Source: Marasmius tenuissimus | Taxonomy: Eukaryota; Basidiomycota; Agaricomycetes; Agaricales; Marasmiaceae | Reading direction: 5' to 3' | DNA length: 64,000 nucleotides | Assembly: GCA_029532415.1 (NCBI GenBank) | Contig: JAQOTA010000050.1 | Span: 5,146,001 to 5,210,000, forward strand | In this document: positions 45,576 through 59,059 of the stretch, one piece after another | How the letters are laid out: every line of letters starts with the position of its first letter | How positions within the stretch are numbered: the first letter of the stretch is position 1 | Program-made: the position numbers and the translations under genes | The notes under the pieces: model-generated | Database searches by the model: none | Told to the model about the DNA's origin: nothing | The model's input: the letters and a program-made list of their open reading frames with translations, nothing else

Positions 45576-48057
45576 ATCCAAAAAAGATGTTCGCCCTGGG
45601 GGTAAAGGGCACGCTGGCAAGGGATAGTGGGGGTGTGAGTTCAAGTTCGATGTATCCGGGCTGTGCGTATCCCGCACTGCATCAAACTCAGATGAACATG
45701 CTGTAGAGCCTAAGAGACATTGTGAATGCAGCTGAAACAGTATTAGGATCACGATAAGCACACTCGGGTATTCGGACAACAGTATGTCAGACGTACCTCA
45801 GCCATGTCTCTCGAGTGATCCCGCCATCACTCAACGCTCCTCAACACACACGGATCCAAGTCCTTGAGGTGCACACCAAGCGGTTGATCATGAGGAGGAT
45901 CAGAATTAGGTTCGCCACTACGAGAACGACAATCATCCTGATGCTGTTCGAGCGGAGATTGAGATACCTGAGTTGTCCGGTAGATAGGCTGCCCGTTCCC
46001 AACAAAAGATCAACACTATCTGTCAAACGCGGGGTTAGACCAAATCAACCTTGAAACGATGCTGAGGATCATTTGGAAAATGAAGTACTCACTGGATCTG
46101 GCGTCTGGAGATTGGTACTGTCCGGTATCTGTCTGGAGGCGGCAGATATCAGCTTGAGCCCCCCCCCCTAGGCTAAAGTCAGCCAGCTCATTATCACAGA
46201 GAACCTCAGAAGCGCTAAGCTTTGAGGAACGACAGGTTGGGATGAACAAGGCCTGGGATGCTATGAGTGCGAAATTGGAGCCAGGATATATTGGGAGGGG
46301 TTTAATCTACAGGTTCCAAGCGTTGATAGGTTGTCCTATGCTATTTCTGAAAGCTCAATTATTCGGGAGGTACTGAGGTCGAAAGGCTTCAGAACAGCTC
46401 CGTCGTCAAAGGGGCCGTGGTGGACGTTGCGGACAACGAGCGGATGGGCTTTGTCAGCGTACGCGGGGTTGACCACCACTACCACCAGCAGTTGTCAACG
46501 GCAACCAAATGTCGACTGAAGTCGACTTCTTTCTTCTTGGGTTCCCAAACCTCGTACTCTTTTGACCCGGCCTCGTTCAATGCATCAACATCCAGCGTAT
46601 AGAATTCTCAAGCCCGAATCCAGAATACCGATTTGTAATTCGACGAAGAAACGACTCTTGGGATCTCTCGAAGAAAGGCTCGTATACCCCCTCAATACGT
46701 GGTGGATGGATAGGCGAGCATAATGGAGCAGGAGGAGGAATGAAAGACGGCCGCAGGGCAACAGTACGAGACTTCCCAATTTTTATCCCGTCTTCCAACG
46801 ATTTTTCACTTGGAGAACTCCAAATGCGGCTTTTCATACTGGACTTGCAATGTTCACGGGTGTATTGGTGGAAGTCTGGTCGAATAACTGAGCTGAGTGT
46901 CATTTCATGCTCTGGTTGTATCCGAGGGCGAATTTCATCTTTATTGCTCCGTACAGTAATCGGAGTGTCAACTTAGAGCCGGACAAGCACTCGAAAACGA
47001 GCATGGAACTGAACACCTTCAAGAATTGACAGAGCTACTAACGATTGAACAACTCCAATACTTTGATGTTGCGTACCCTGGAGACCTTTGTAGCGTCGTG
47101 ATTGCTTCGCCCACGAATACACAATCCAATGTGTGGTCTCAAGTCGTGAGCAATTCACGCTATTCTTTCGACAACCCTCAAATGCGCGAGCATTCCCTCT
47201 GGAATCCGCCTCGGGTCGACTCATTATGACTTCCAGCTACCGGTGTATGCACAGGCAAATCCGCGACTAGAAACGCTACCTGATCCCTCGAAATTAGCCC
47301 CAGACCCCGTCAATGTTAAAGCTTGCAGAGGCTGTAATACAATGCCTCGAAAAATCTCCTTCGAAATCGATACGGAAACCTCTTCGACACGAACGGTCGA
47401 TATAGTTTCTTACAGCGCTTTTCAACCGCAGGGAATGCGGCGGCTCGAGGCTTCAACTGGGACCAACGGCTATCTCGATGGAGTTGGGGAGCGCGTGTTC
47501 GCAGTGCCAAGTACTTTAATCCTCTCACGCTGAGCAGACGCTCAGGTCTTCAGGCTTATTTTTCTTGGTCTCAACGTCCCTTCAAGGTGGATTACCCGAG
47601 TCGCAAATGGCATCACTTGATATTGATCAAATTTCCAGCGTGATAGATCATTGATTCGGGTGGTCAATATCATGTCGATACATTTGTATATCAATGTTCC
47701 CCTCCGTGAGTTAGGTGCCAAATGCTGTGAATATGATAGGTGTAGGACGTCAATGTCCGAATGACCCTACCCATAGGCTCTTGTGGGTCCAGGATCATTT
47801 CTGCGACTTTCATCTGTGTCATCAAGTGACGTCACACGTGTGACGTTTGCTGGCTCCCACGCGTTCCACGCATTCCCCCCCTCCTTTCACCACGCACCTC
47901 CGTGCATCCTCATACTTAATCTCCGTTCCAGGAAAAATCAATTTCGGGAGGCTTCGCTGCTGGACACTGGTTAGATAGATCGGGATCCAGTGAATATCGT
48001 GTTGCCAAGCTACACTCTTCAGCGATACGGGACTATGAGCGCTGGTTCTTCGATGAG
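45576..48057. other. Upstream region of family gene D and gap to the F-box remnant
   Basis: Duplicate of the upstream regions of A and B, up to about 47530. R4 lies at 46411-46470. A frame at 45841-46026 (minus) has one hydrophobic stretch (MIVVLVVANLILILLMI) but no counterpart in A or B, so I do not call it a gene. Confidence 0.4.
46411..46470 (+). repeat. Dispersed ~57 bp repeat, copy R4
   Basis: See R1. Closest to R2. It lies about 840 bp upstream of the start of family gene D. Confidence 0.6.
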
Positions 48058-49400
48058 ATGAACAGCTTCTCTAGCCAGCGTCAACAGAGAACCAACGACG
48101 GAGTATTTGACGTCATACCTCTCCCAAGTCCCGCTCCCTTCGAAAACCGTCTGGAAACCAACATCTTGCCCTTGACGACTGGCGTACCAGACTCCGAGAT
48201 TCGCGACATCATCGAGAAGGAGTTGGAAGATCGCATGGGATATTCCAGATGCTCTGGATACAGAAATAGATGGAGTTACGTCGGGAATAAAAGAAATGAA
48301 GGCGAAGATTGAGGAAATGCAGGGCCTGCTGGAGGAACTGTGGGAGAAACAGTGGACGGCAAGGGTTCGCCTCTGGAAATGCGAGACAGTATTCGGGTGC
48401 GTGCGCCGCCTCCCCAAGGATATTTTACTTCATACTTCAAGGTTTATGCCAAGAAATCTCTCGGGGAGGTGTACTTGTATCGATATAGCTCAGAGCTTTG
48501 TTCTCGGGGTGCGATCGATACCACGGCGCAACCTCCGAATCCGTGGGTTACACCACAAGTATGCCAGGGATGGCGTTCTTTGGTGTTATCGACCCCTGCT
48601 CTGTGGAGTCCTTTTGTTTTTCGTTTGGTCGCGGCGTATGACTATGGAGATCCTCTTGAGGACTCCATCTAGCTCGATGCCAGGAACAACTACTATTTGT
48701 CACATAGCATCTCAGCTACTTTCACAAGCGTTCCGAGGGTGTCCTTCGGACTCTTTTCTCGAAAGCCCCCCAGTGCCAGAAGGCGCGACTCTGCATCGAC
48801 GTCGGCGGAGGTCTCAGAACCTCCTGGAACTTCACTTTCACTTCCACATAGCCCCTTCCGTTATTGAATACACTCCATTCACCGACCTCTTCAAGAACAC
48901 GCCTAAACTCACCCGACTCTATCTCTCTCTCTATGGAAGCTTTAACCGCCTCCTCCCCAGTGATATCGATCTACTCTCTTTCCCCTAGACTCAGCTCACA
49001 CATTTCGAGAGCCATGAGGATGGCCAAGCTTGCAATGTCCGAGAGCGGTGGGCTGACAGCTTTTCCCACTGTTGTCACAAATCGGGCGACTGAGCACGTC
49101 GAGCAAACTTCGGATCTTACGTCTCAGTGACGAGGATTCATGGAGTCTACACGCATCACCGCCTTCAGACAGATATTCATACCTTCGAGCAGGCACCCAA
49201 GCATGTCAATCTACTCTCCCTGCTTACCTTTCCATCCCTGAAGAGTCTAACTTTCCAATGTTTTCAGTGCGAGGATGTGAACGACCTGGTTGCTTTTTAA
49301 GAGCGTTCAGGTTGTGCACTAGAGGAACTCGCGCTGCCGAGAATGGGGACACGCTGGAAAGTGGATCATATCATCTGGATTCTCCGTGCAATTGATAGTG
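48058..49400 (+). pseudogene. Decayed F-box gene
   Basis: A coiled helix (MKAKIEEMQGLLEELWEKQ) leads to VRRLPKDILLHTS, the start of an F-box. The next typical block, PWVTPQVCQGWRSLVLSTPALWS, is in another frame. A leucine-rich stretch (FKNTPKLTRLYLSLYGSF) and a later SLKSLTFQCFQCEDVNDLV are again in other frames with stops between. This is the usual mushroom F-box order, broken by several frameshifts. It is a different F-box subfamily from its neighbour at 50235. Confidence 0.65.
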
Positions 49401-50234
49401 GGACCCTCCGACACCTCGGATCAGGATTCGCCCCCCGGGCACCGGGGATTTCCTAGCCTTAGGAACTCCCAGGGATGAGCCGCCGTGGACAACATTGATG
49501 ACCCCGGACATTCAGCAGATAACTCCACACGGCGTAAGCTCGGAATGGGTTCATAGGGATCTCGTTGACCGCAAGCGAATGGCGTTGGAATTCGGTCAGC
49601 ACTGTTCCTTGTCATCGAATCCTTGAAGAGGATCGTGGTAGTACAAAACAGTTCGGACCATTGGGATAAATTACAGGAGGAACTAGTAGATGATTGGTGC
49701 CAGTCATAGAGTGTAATTTTCGAGTATTTGAGGGCGAAAAAGTGGCTCTAGATGAGGACGAAATCTAATATCTGGTCGTCAGTCGTTGCGACGCAGCCAT
49801 GAGGAGATAAGGCAAACTTCGAAGAACGTAGGATGTACAATTACCGCTGCTACTACCGCTGCTACTAGCAGCCGTAAATCTTCCTCTCTCGCAGTATCTA
49901 AGTCTCCCTCAGTCCGTTAATCGAAGCCCCCTGATAGCTGAAGCTTGCCAAAATCAGTCTTGGGGCCCGGGGATCGAGCCCAGATGAACGAGAAACTGCT
50001 TTCAATGTCACTTGTCGTGTTATCGCCCCTGTTAATGTAGAAATTGAAAATCGTCAATTGTCAATAGGTGAAGCCAGGAAAAGCCTATCTCGTACAAGGC
50101 CAGTGAAAGTGCTCAAGTAAAGCTACAGCGACCAGGGCGATGGCAGTACACGGGAATCAAAGGCACTGGGCGCTTGTTTCCGAACTGTCCTTTACACCAC
50201 CACTGCCACCACGACTGGCCATCATCTATACAGC
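49401..50234. other. Intergenic region upstream of the second F-box gene
   Basis: No gene recognised. A CTGCTACTACCG-type short repeat lies near 49845-49870. Confidence 0.5.
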
Positions 50235-52597
50235 ATGGAGCCAGAAGACGAGGATGACTGTTTTTTTGGGTTCTACAAGCCATATCTACGTCTCTACGAA
50301 GAGCAAGAAAGCTTACTATACGAACAAATTTGGGAAAGTGCAGAAGTAATCGCCATACCCAAACGGCGTGATATCAAAGTCACTTTGGATGCAGACGAGT
50401 CGCATTCAATATGGGACGATATGGATGCCTACAGGTATCATCACGTAGTCAGGTTCTTCCATTCACTGAACGGGTTTTATACGGTGAGTCTGCACGTAGG
50501 CTTGTGGACTGGATTTACTCATCAGGTTCTAGGGCGAATTGGACTTGACTGGTCGTCATCTTCCGGTAAATAGCCTGACGAGAATCCTCAATCGCAGCTC
50601 ATGATATTGTCGCAGAGATTCACTGATTTAACATCGAGGTTCAAGCGTATGGTGGAAGACACGAACGATATCCGCAAAACCGTGAGGAGAGATATGACCG
50701 AGATACAGGATGCGGACGGTAAACCAATTACTCTCGTGAAGTGCACGATAGATGAAGAGCTATGGAAGCAATTCAGGATGAAGTGGAAAATTCCCCGCGC
50801 GGTGAATTTTGGCTTGCTTGAAGCTCTTATAGGTGAGCACGAACCACTTAAGGTAGTCTAGTCTCCTTGAATAACCTTTAATTTCAGAACAAACGGCTAG
50901 GATCATGCAAGCAGCTCAAGGGCAGCCAAGATTCCAAAAGCTTCACTTCTTGGACTTGCCACCGGAGCTTATCTATCACATATTCAACTTGGCCAGTATA
51001 CGACAAGCAAGGCTCTTGGCTTCCACCTGTAAGGCTCTGCAGAATATCGGCACGTCGCCTTCCCTTTATAGAGTTAGTTCAGACCCTCATCTCGTTCCAT
51101 GAATGATCTATGATTGACACCCCTTTCTTGAAACGATAGAAACGCACCCTTATGCTCAGATTTCTTGACTTTGATGAACGAGTACAACTGGCGGAAGAAG
51201 AACCAGCTCCGGAAGTTTTGGACCGGATCACCAAGGAGACTTCCAAAGAGCTCATCTCCCTCACTCATTTCCTCGCCTTGAGACCTCAAATTACTCACCT
51301 CATCCGAACTCTTGAAGTAATCGACCGCTGGGCTACCGGCTGGGAGATTCGCCCTTTCCGTTGCTACGTATCCGAAAACGCGTTATATGATCGCATCTAC
51401 GCCTCCATTGGCACTTTCTTGCCTTGTTGTCGAGGCCTGACAGACCTCAGCATACACTGGTTCACCATCACAGCTGACTGGCTCGTCGCGATATCACATC
51501 TACCAAACCTCCGTACCATTCGCTTGAAACACACTTGTATTGAAGAATGGTCTGTCGAGGACCAAATCCTCAACAGCGCTATTCCACGGTCACCCCAAGT
51601 TCTCGATCTCAGCTGGTACAACGAAACTTCGCGTTTCAAGCGACATCACGTACCACGAGAGCTGGCAAGCGGGCATGGCCTCTGGTACATTCTCCTTCTT
51701 TTCCCCAATCTACGAACCTTCAACCAGGAAGTTGAAACTCCCGAGAAACCAGATGCCAGTATCACCGTTGGCTTTCCTTCCCTGGATATTCAGGATAACA
51801 GCGATATGTTCTGCCAGGGGCTTCGTCGACTCTGTCTCGGTCTGATTCCGGGTAACGTTCCCGAACTGACTGTGTGGATCAACAGCTCCTGTCTCCGTAC
51901 CTCTGCTTCATGTACGTTGACGCACCTCAAACTTTGCACATATCTTCCTTTCCCGGAGGATGTAGCCATACCTCTCCTCAATTCTCTTGCATCAGCCCCG
52001 TTAGAGGTGCTCGTACTCGATGGCATCAAGCAGTGCTCGCTATCACTTGTTGAGCGGATTACGCAACTATTTCCCGACCTTTTGGGACTTACGCTCATAC
52101 AACGGGATAGCCGGTTTCCGCGGTGGGGTAGAACCAGGTGGTCAGTCTGGCCTCATTCGAGTGGAGAATATGCCGCTCTGTTTCATCGGTTCCGCAAGCT
52201 GAAGTATTTTGGCTGGAATTTTTGTGCACCAGAGTATGGGTATAGCCCTGCGTGTTTGCTTGTTTTCGAAATAGCCGTACAGGGAGTAGCAGGAAGGGTG
52301 CCTGTCGACGGTGTTAATGTTCCCAGAGGTATCGTTGACAACGACGATGAGTTCCCTGGGGAGAAAGCGATCATTGCACGTCCATTTGCATGTCATTGTC
52401 TCACTTTGGAGGTGATGGTGTCGGGGAGAAGGTCGTTCGAGATGTATGGAATATCGCGAGGTAGTAAGGGTGAAGTGGTGTCCACACGTATGGATAGGTT
52501 CAATGTGGCAAGATTGGGAAGTTTGTTAGATTGGAATCCTGGTCGCGATGGTTGGAGAGACTGGCAGCCTGTAGATGAAACCTCACTGAGTGTTTGA
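50235..52597 (+). CDS. F-box protein, paralogue of the gene at 4925
   Basis: Probable SCF ubiquitin-ligase receptor. The start is MEPEDEDDCFFGFYKPYLRL; the first exon ends at 50483. A tiny exon encodes GELDLTGRHLP (as GELDLTGRHML in the other gene). A linker exon begins LMILSQRFTDLTSRF, then comes the F-box exon (LPPELIYHIFNLASIRQARLLASTC) and a last exon of about 480 codons (KRTLMLRFLDFDERV onward) with leucine-rich repeats (LTHLKLCTYLPFPEDVAIPL). Five exons, with intron positions as in the paralogue. The two genes are about 43 kb apart, so a local duplication was later separated, or they are members of a larger dispersed family. It appears intact. Confidence 0.85.
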
Positions 52598-53424
52598 AAT
52601 TGCTTTGTAGTCTACTGCCTCTGTAACCTTTACTATGTCGGAGCTTTTCTTGATGCCACAATGGCACTAATATACATTTATCGTCACCCTCTATTCACCC
52701 AAAGCCTCAGCAACGCCGAGGCGTCCATTTGTACGCACCTGAGTCCTTTCTGTCATGTAAACAATTAACTGGAGTAATTTCACTGCGATCATCATGGACC
52801 TACAGGGCCCCACATCCAAGGACCTTTGAATTCCTCCCATCCTCACGAGGTCAGGAACCATCATAGCATCTTCTCGATACGTTTAAACCTACATGTAAGT
52901 TATATGATGCACGAATTTGGAGTGGAAATAGGTTGCAAGTGCATGTGTCGAGACAATAAACATTCTCCCGTGTGACCTCCAGGTCCCCAAAAGTTACGGG
53001 TGGAATTGGGGAGTCGGAGCGTGGTGATGATTTTCAGTTAGAAGGACATCACACTGACAGCCATTCGCCTGCGCAAACGCGGAAGCTCAAGTTTAACCCG
53101 CCACTCCCAAAACCTCTGGATCCGGACTGCGAGAAAGGAAGATCTCCAAGGAAATCATCTTTTGCCGTCACATCTACAACTGTGAGGTTCCTCGATAAAG
53201 GAGAGATTGGCGAGAAGCAACATCTATCTAAGGATATCTCCCTCAACCGAGGTGCTTTCTCCCAAGGAATTTGCTTGGGAGCGATCCCCAATTCCTCGCT
53301 AACAGTTTCCAGCCGACTCTTGTCAATGCCGGAAACTTTGTCTTTTCACGGTCAGTGGCGAGTGATTATTCCACCTATGTTACTCGACATGCCAGGAACC
53401 ACTATGTATACAAGTACTCTTCCG
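52598..53424. other. Convergent intergenic region
   Basis: The motif GGACCTACAGGGCCCCACA is at 52795-52814. An open frame without ATG at 52972-53478 overlaps the 3' end of the transporter on the other strand and is not called. Confidence 0.45.
52795..52814 (+). repeat. GGACCTACAGGGGCCCACA motif, copy 4
   Basis: About 200 bp beyond the stop of the second F-box gene; the only copy with no downstream AAGACC. Confidence 0.5.
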
Positions 53425-55627
53425 TTACAAAACATAGATAAAATCCTCGTTCTTCAAGTCCGTCAAATCATCGAATGACTGTTCGTTCTTAGCTTCACCC
53501 CTTCGTCGTTTATTTGTAGCCTTATATGACTCCAACGACCGATCGACAACCTTTACCATTTTCCCCACCCTTGATCTGGCAGCCTCGTGCCTCTTGTTCA
53601 AGTATGCCAGGTAGACAGCGGTGACACCGGTCATGATCGCGAGCGCGGCCCAGCAAATGAGACTGTCGAGAGGTTTAGATGAGTTAATGGAAGGAAAGAG
53701 GCAACATAGAGTTATAACATACTTAGCGACAAGGCCTCGATGGTAACGCGGCTTGTCGTCCGTGCGGTAAAGCAGAGGTCCGACAATCTAGAATCAGGAA
53801 TGGGGGGTGTTAGTCAATGAGTGGGATTCGAACCGGAATGAACCCACATTTCCCGCACATTGCGCTACGAACACTAAACCCGTCGTGCAGAGCTTCTTCG
53901 TATGTCCAGCGGTGTTTTGGGCAGACCAAGAGTACAGCATGGGTTGTATTCCGGTGAAGAATGACAACTAAAAGAACCAGGGTACATGAGCACAACGATT
54001 CCGAACAATCAATCAGCTTACCACATAATAGGAAGCCAGCAGAGCACCTGGTCTCGAATCACGGTCCAACTTCAGAAGTGCTGTCGCACCCGCGATAGGC
54101 GGTATGGTGAGGGCAAGGATGACAGGCCACTTGAGCTTCATTTTCGTGGATGCCAGTGCACTGAGGAGGGTCACAAGCACCTGGAAGAAACCAAACGGGA
54201 TGTTGAAGAGGATACTCTCATTCCGATCCTCGCCAAAGCCGAAGCCCTCTATAGGCCGTGTTCAATGTAGCGTGCGAGAGAAAAGGTGGTGATGAAACGT
54301 ACGAATGATCAGAGGCCCGAAAGCGCTGATACTACCACTGGGGACACAGCATAGAAAGAGGAGCGAGAACCAGAGGTAGGTCTTGATATCGAATAGAAAT
54401 TCCCAGACATGATCCCATTTCCAGACTTTACTTTCTGTACCCTAGAACGTTTGACGAGATAGTCAGATGGGATTCACAAGAAGAAGGGAACCGGGCCGAC
54501 CTGGTTGTTTGCTCGCAGTCTCTCTAGAGCAATGACCTTCTCTTCCAGAGAAAGGAATCGCGCTTTCGTGGGGGAGTCGGGAAGTACTAGACTATGAGCC
54601 GCGAAACGCTAGCATAAGCGACCAGGGTTGCCCAGAACACAAGAATAACACTTACACAACAACAGGCGCACAGACCACCGTCAGCAAACCGCTGAACAGG
54701 AAAATCGTCTGCAATGGACACCGATCAGGGAGAATTCCGGGAAACATACATCCCACGTACCTGATGTGGCTTCAATGACCCTCTGATATGACCAAGTCCC
54801 CAAGAGAAGAGAGATCCGACCATTGCGGTTACACCATTCATAGCCATCCACATCGCCAATCTCACAGTTTGTTCTCTACGGCGCCACCACTGTGAGTTAG
54901 AAAAAATAAAATATAATCAATATAAATGAGTTGCATCCCACGAGCAAGCTACTAACTCACCATCTGGGTGATCGTGATGAAAGCGGGAGCGACAGATGCC
55001 TCGAACAATCCCAAAAAAAATCTTGCGGCCATGAGACCCTTGAACTCGTGAGCAGCTGCCGTGCAGGCGACTACCGTGCCCCACATGAAGACATTCACGG
55101 ATACTGTAATGGATAAGGTCAGGACCCAGGTCGCTATATTGGGAATAAGGGAGATTTGACAGACAGTATTTAGAGATAGGTAGCCTCACAAGGAGGTACG
55201 AGGAGATGGGTTGCCAAACGAGCTGAGCTAGGTACACAATACTGGTGAGCCAGCTGTACTGGGAACCTACAAGGCCTACGTATCGTGATGCGTTAGTATG
55301 CTGGGTATCGAGATTAGACGAAAACATACCTGTCTCTCCTACGACGCCAAACACAGACGTATATGTTATCGAAGACTTGTCGAGCTGCTGCAAAAAGTAG
55401 ACTAGGAGCACGACAGGCATCAACCACCGATCAACTCTCTCCAACACCCTCCTATCTTCTTCCTCCGTGATCTCTCGCTGGTCGCTACCCTCACCAATGA
55501 TAGCAAGGGCAGCGTCACCCAACTTTGCGGCATGAGAGGGATAGTATCGGAGTGGTGTACTGAGATCAAGGTGAAAGTCGGAGGATCTGAGGTTTGAGTC
55601 GGTAATAGACGGCTCGGGGGAGCGCAT
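53425..55627 (-). CDS. MFS transporter, allantoate-permease (Dal5/ACS) family
   Basis: Proton-coupled uptake of small organic anions, by family; the substrate is not predictable. The start is MRSPEPSITDSNLRSS at 55627, just before the family-typical lead-in (EDRRVLERVDRWLMPVVLLVYFLQQLDKSS). Next come YTSVFGVVGETG, GSQYSWLTSIVYLAQLVWQP and SSYLLVRLPISKY (loop 2-3). The late block AGHTKKLCTTG, AQCAGNVGPLLYRTDDKPRY and the final helix WAALAIMTGVTAVYLAYLNKR are characteristic of this family. The tail is charged. There are ten or so short introns, some unresolved around 54200-55150. It is divergent from the MYND gene. Confidence 0.85.
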
Positions 55628-56757
55628 CTTGACGCGGTCAAGCGTGTAAAATGGAGTTGCTGTATTATGCGCACAGCCGTGTTTCGAACTTGTGCGACTC
55701 TCTTCTTTCTTTATATGTATGCCAAATGAACCCGCATCATGATGGCGGAAAGGTCGCGGGTGCGATACGGTCAGCAAATGATGGAAACCGGAGTCATGGG
55801 AATATGTACTTGGACATGATCAGTCTAGTGTACCTTGATACGACGAACCCGACTTACTTCGAGGGCACTGGCGTGCCGTCCGGCCCTTAGGAGCTATCCG
55901 AGAAGTAGAAGACGAGTGTTGGTGTTCATTTGAGTGGATCGGTGATTTCACGACCCGATTCGACGAGATGTTGGAGGAGTTCCCGCCATTTTCCACGATC
56001 CAAGAGCGAGGATTCCGAGAGCTTGATGAGAGTGGCAGCAATACAAGGGTAGGTAGATCTGGAAGGATCTTGACCTTCCAGTGCGAGATTGCACCAATGC
56101 CGACACATGATTCACCAAAGTCATTCTGTGGGTGCTTTTTTAGTGCTAAGTGCCCAAAGTGAGAGATTTGATGAACAGTCCGTACGGGTCCATGAAGCTA
56201 AAAATTCGAGTGTATTGCATACCAGATTCAATCAATTCAATCCCGTCTGTTCCGTTCCCGATCTATCACAACCTCTCCTCCACGAACGTCTTCTCGGATC
56301 GTACACGAGTCTGACAACGGCCTCCTGCGAAAAGAAACTTCATTTTGGGCTTTGCTTTGCCAGGAAATCGAAGACTTACCGGCGGTCGTATTGAGCGAGC
56401 TGGATGATTAGAAAAGGGATGAAGAATTGTATGATTTCGCCGGTGCAGGTTGGCCGATGGTGGTGGTCAGTGTTCAGGTGACGCGACCAACGAGCGCCTT
56501 TCTTACTGTAACACCAACCCCGATCTCCAAAAACTTGAAAAAGCTGCTGCGGCCAACAGACGTGACTGGGGGCCAATTATTCCACTCTGCTGACCCTTAA
56601 TAAATCAAGGACATTTATCAGCTACAGGATCTAAATCAAGTTTTCCTAGTAAGTCGGAATCCAGTAGGCTCAAGCGGGCAACTAGAAGATTAATAATGTC
56701 TCAGACCCACAGCCCTCGACTCGGAGTTCTGTCTCCAAGATCCACACTATAATCCTC
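55628..56757. other. Shared upstream region of the transporter and the MYND gene
   Basis: Divergent promoters. No gene recognised. Confidence 0.45.
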
Positions 56758-58666
56758 ATGGATGATTTGCAGTACAGACCTCCCAGAAGTGTTGACCTGG
56801 ATCATCTCAAAATACGCGAGAGAAGGGCCCTGAAGGCGCTGAACGCCTATGCCGATGCATCAAAAGCGTTCCGGCCAATCGTCGACCAAGATAATTGGTC
56901 CAAAATATCGCCGTGGCTCGCATTGTTCTGTCGTGGCGTGCTCGATAAACCTTCACCCGCCACATCGCAAGGGATGGAAGTCGCGTTCGAGGTCATCTCC
57001 ATTGTGCCGTTCTTCTTCGTTTACCCAATGAACCAAGATGGCAATGGCGATAATTATCGTACTCTGCTGGAGCCTCTACTGGCGTCAACACCGGGAATAC
57101 TTACTCTGGCCATGGAGATGTGGCTTCACAGCACGATGACTGAAAGCCCATGTATCGAGCAACTCACCAACGCCGTTGGCCTCCTCTTGGAGACGCATCG
57201 CGTTTCGGTCGACTCACCAGAGCTCCCAGAAGGAAAGGCAACTAAAGCCTTCACCGAGGTTGTTCGTGACACCCAACGATGGCCCGATATTCCTGGAGCT
57301 TGCATCAAAGGGATCATCTGGCACCTCGGTCTGCCTCTCATCAACTGTTACACCCTCCGCAGCCTCTTTACCATCTTCTCCACGATTTCCCAAGGAGTTG
57401 AGGTGAACCTACATATGCCCCTGCTTCTACAAAAAGGCGCAATTCGGTGGACCGCTTCCGTAGTTGCAAAGCTGGGATCCACCAAGAACTACTTCACCGG
57501 GCCAGGATTCGAGTTCAACGATGCGAAAATGTGCATGCAGGAGGCCATGCGCTTCCTTGTAATCTGTTCTACAAACAGTGTCGAATGTGTGTCAGAGGCT
57601 TTGGATCATGACATCCTCGTTTCCATACACAAGGCTCGGGAAATGATCATGGAAGAACACCGACGATCCGAACACGAACGGTCTGACCTTTCGTTGTTGA
57701 TATATCTCTTTTTGGACAAGACCATTGTCTCTTTGATTCATCGAACCGTGTTAATGCGTGCGGTACGCAACTTCAGGAAGATAGAAAGACTGGAACCAGG
57801 GTCTTGGGAATCGACATGGCCATCTCTCAAAGACTGTGGTTTTGTTTACGACCATTGGCTTCAATTGGATGCAGAGCTTCTTCGGAGATACGAAATCAAG
57901 CATAGCAGCGAGCCCTACGTCGACCAAAACACTCTCCGAATTTGTGGATTCCATCAAGTGAGTCTTTCTAGTACCATCATCCGTACGTACGAAGATCTCA
58001 GGTCCCTGACCCGTCATCTCCTTCAGTGCCTACGCGCTAAGGAGCTGAATGATAGCGATACGTACTTTCGCTGCTCAGGGTGCCATGCCGACGTGTACTG
58101 TTCAGCCCAATGCCAGAGACTAGCCTGGCTGTTAACCGGACCACACAGTATGGTATGTAAGGCACGAAGGAAGTCTACGCGCGGTGCGTATCTTTTGACG
58201 ATGTCTCCGCCTGCTGAAGTCTAATGTTCCTCGATGTGAAGACGGTGAAAGAGCCGAACCAGGTCATCTGGAATTTGTAGCTCTCCGAAAGCAACTCGCG
58301 TTTGACATTCGTTCGAACGCCGATAGGATCAAGCGCTTGAAGGATCAATATTATCTTCACCACATGGCTGAGCAAGCTGGAACCACTCGCAGCCATCTTG
58401 TGGTCTGGATGGATTACGCAAAGTATCCGATTGAGATGGAGGTCATGCCATTCGCGGAAGGGGAGAGGAGGTTCGGAGAATTGGCTAAGCATCCTTTGCA
58501 AGAGAAGGAATCTGACAGCGACGCAATCGAGGCCGTTGCAAGAGTTCCATGGAGTCACGGTCAAGAACGCCCTATCATTTTGATACATCGCGAGCCAAAG
58601 AAGAAGCCTGCCACAAGGTGGTCGTGGCGTAGCGGAGAATATCCCCAGCTATCGGCTTTAGATTAG
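56758..58666 (+). CDS. MYND-type zinc-finger protein
   Basis: Two exons; the intron starts after codon STR (about 58183) and the second exon starts DGERAEPGHLEF. About 610 residues. The first 420 residues are helical with no named domain, a layout common to many mushroom MYND proteins. The C-terminal finger reads FRCSGCHADVYCSAQCQRLAW...GPHSMVC, which supplies the later Cys/His ligands. The first C-x2-C pair of a full MYND is reduced to a single Cys (LLQCLRAKE), so the first zinc site may be degraded. A charged tail follows. Likely a protein-protein adaptor; partners unknown. Confidence 0.85.
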
Positions 58667-59059
58667 GACGTCAATTTGAACCCATTATCTCTACTCTCGA
58701 CCACCGAAACTTGATCTGGATACAAAAATTGAAAATTATTCCTCAAACTCTTCTCGCGAAATCAATTTTTTGTACAAAGAACTACCCCAAGAACCATGCT
58801 GGCGCTGTACACTGTGAACTCAGATGTGGGTGTAGCCGTCTCTTGTGTGTGTTTTGAGTTGTTCGGTGTAGTATGACTCTGTTCCTTATTTTTAGTGTAT
58901 TTTTTGACCACTGCAGATAGATCAAAGTACCTAGAGTTGGGGGGATAGACTTGATGAGAGGCTCAAAACACTATTTGGGTAATGTTATGCCAGTTGTAGG
59001 CTGCAAAAATAAATAATTAAAAGTAAAAAGGCCTGTGTTCAACTTGATCGCCTCAGTTT

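Larger units (their letters stand above)
40080..47530. repeat. Tandem segmental duplication, unit D
   Basis: Third and most diverged unit. It is about 5.8 kb after subtracting the 1.63 kb inserted element. Confidence 0.7.

Noticed and set aside
45841..46026. Small membrane protein upstream of family gene D
   Set aside because: The equivalent regions of units A and B do not encode it.
52972..53478. 168-codon open frame
   Set aside because: It opens with GTG, runs antisense into the end of the transporter gene and resembles no family.
53815..53890. tRNA-like sequence on the minus strand (GGTTCGAATCC)
   Set aside because: It lies in the MFS transporter coding region and intron, and no acceptor stem pairs with it.
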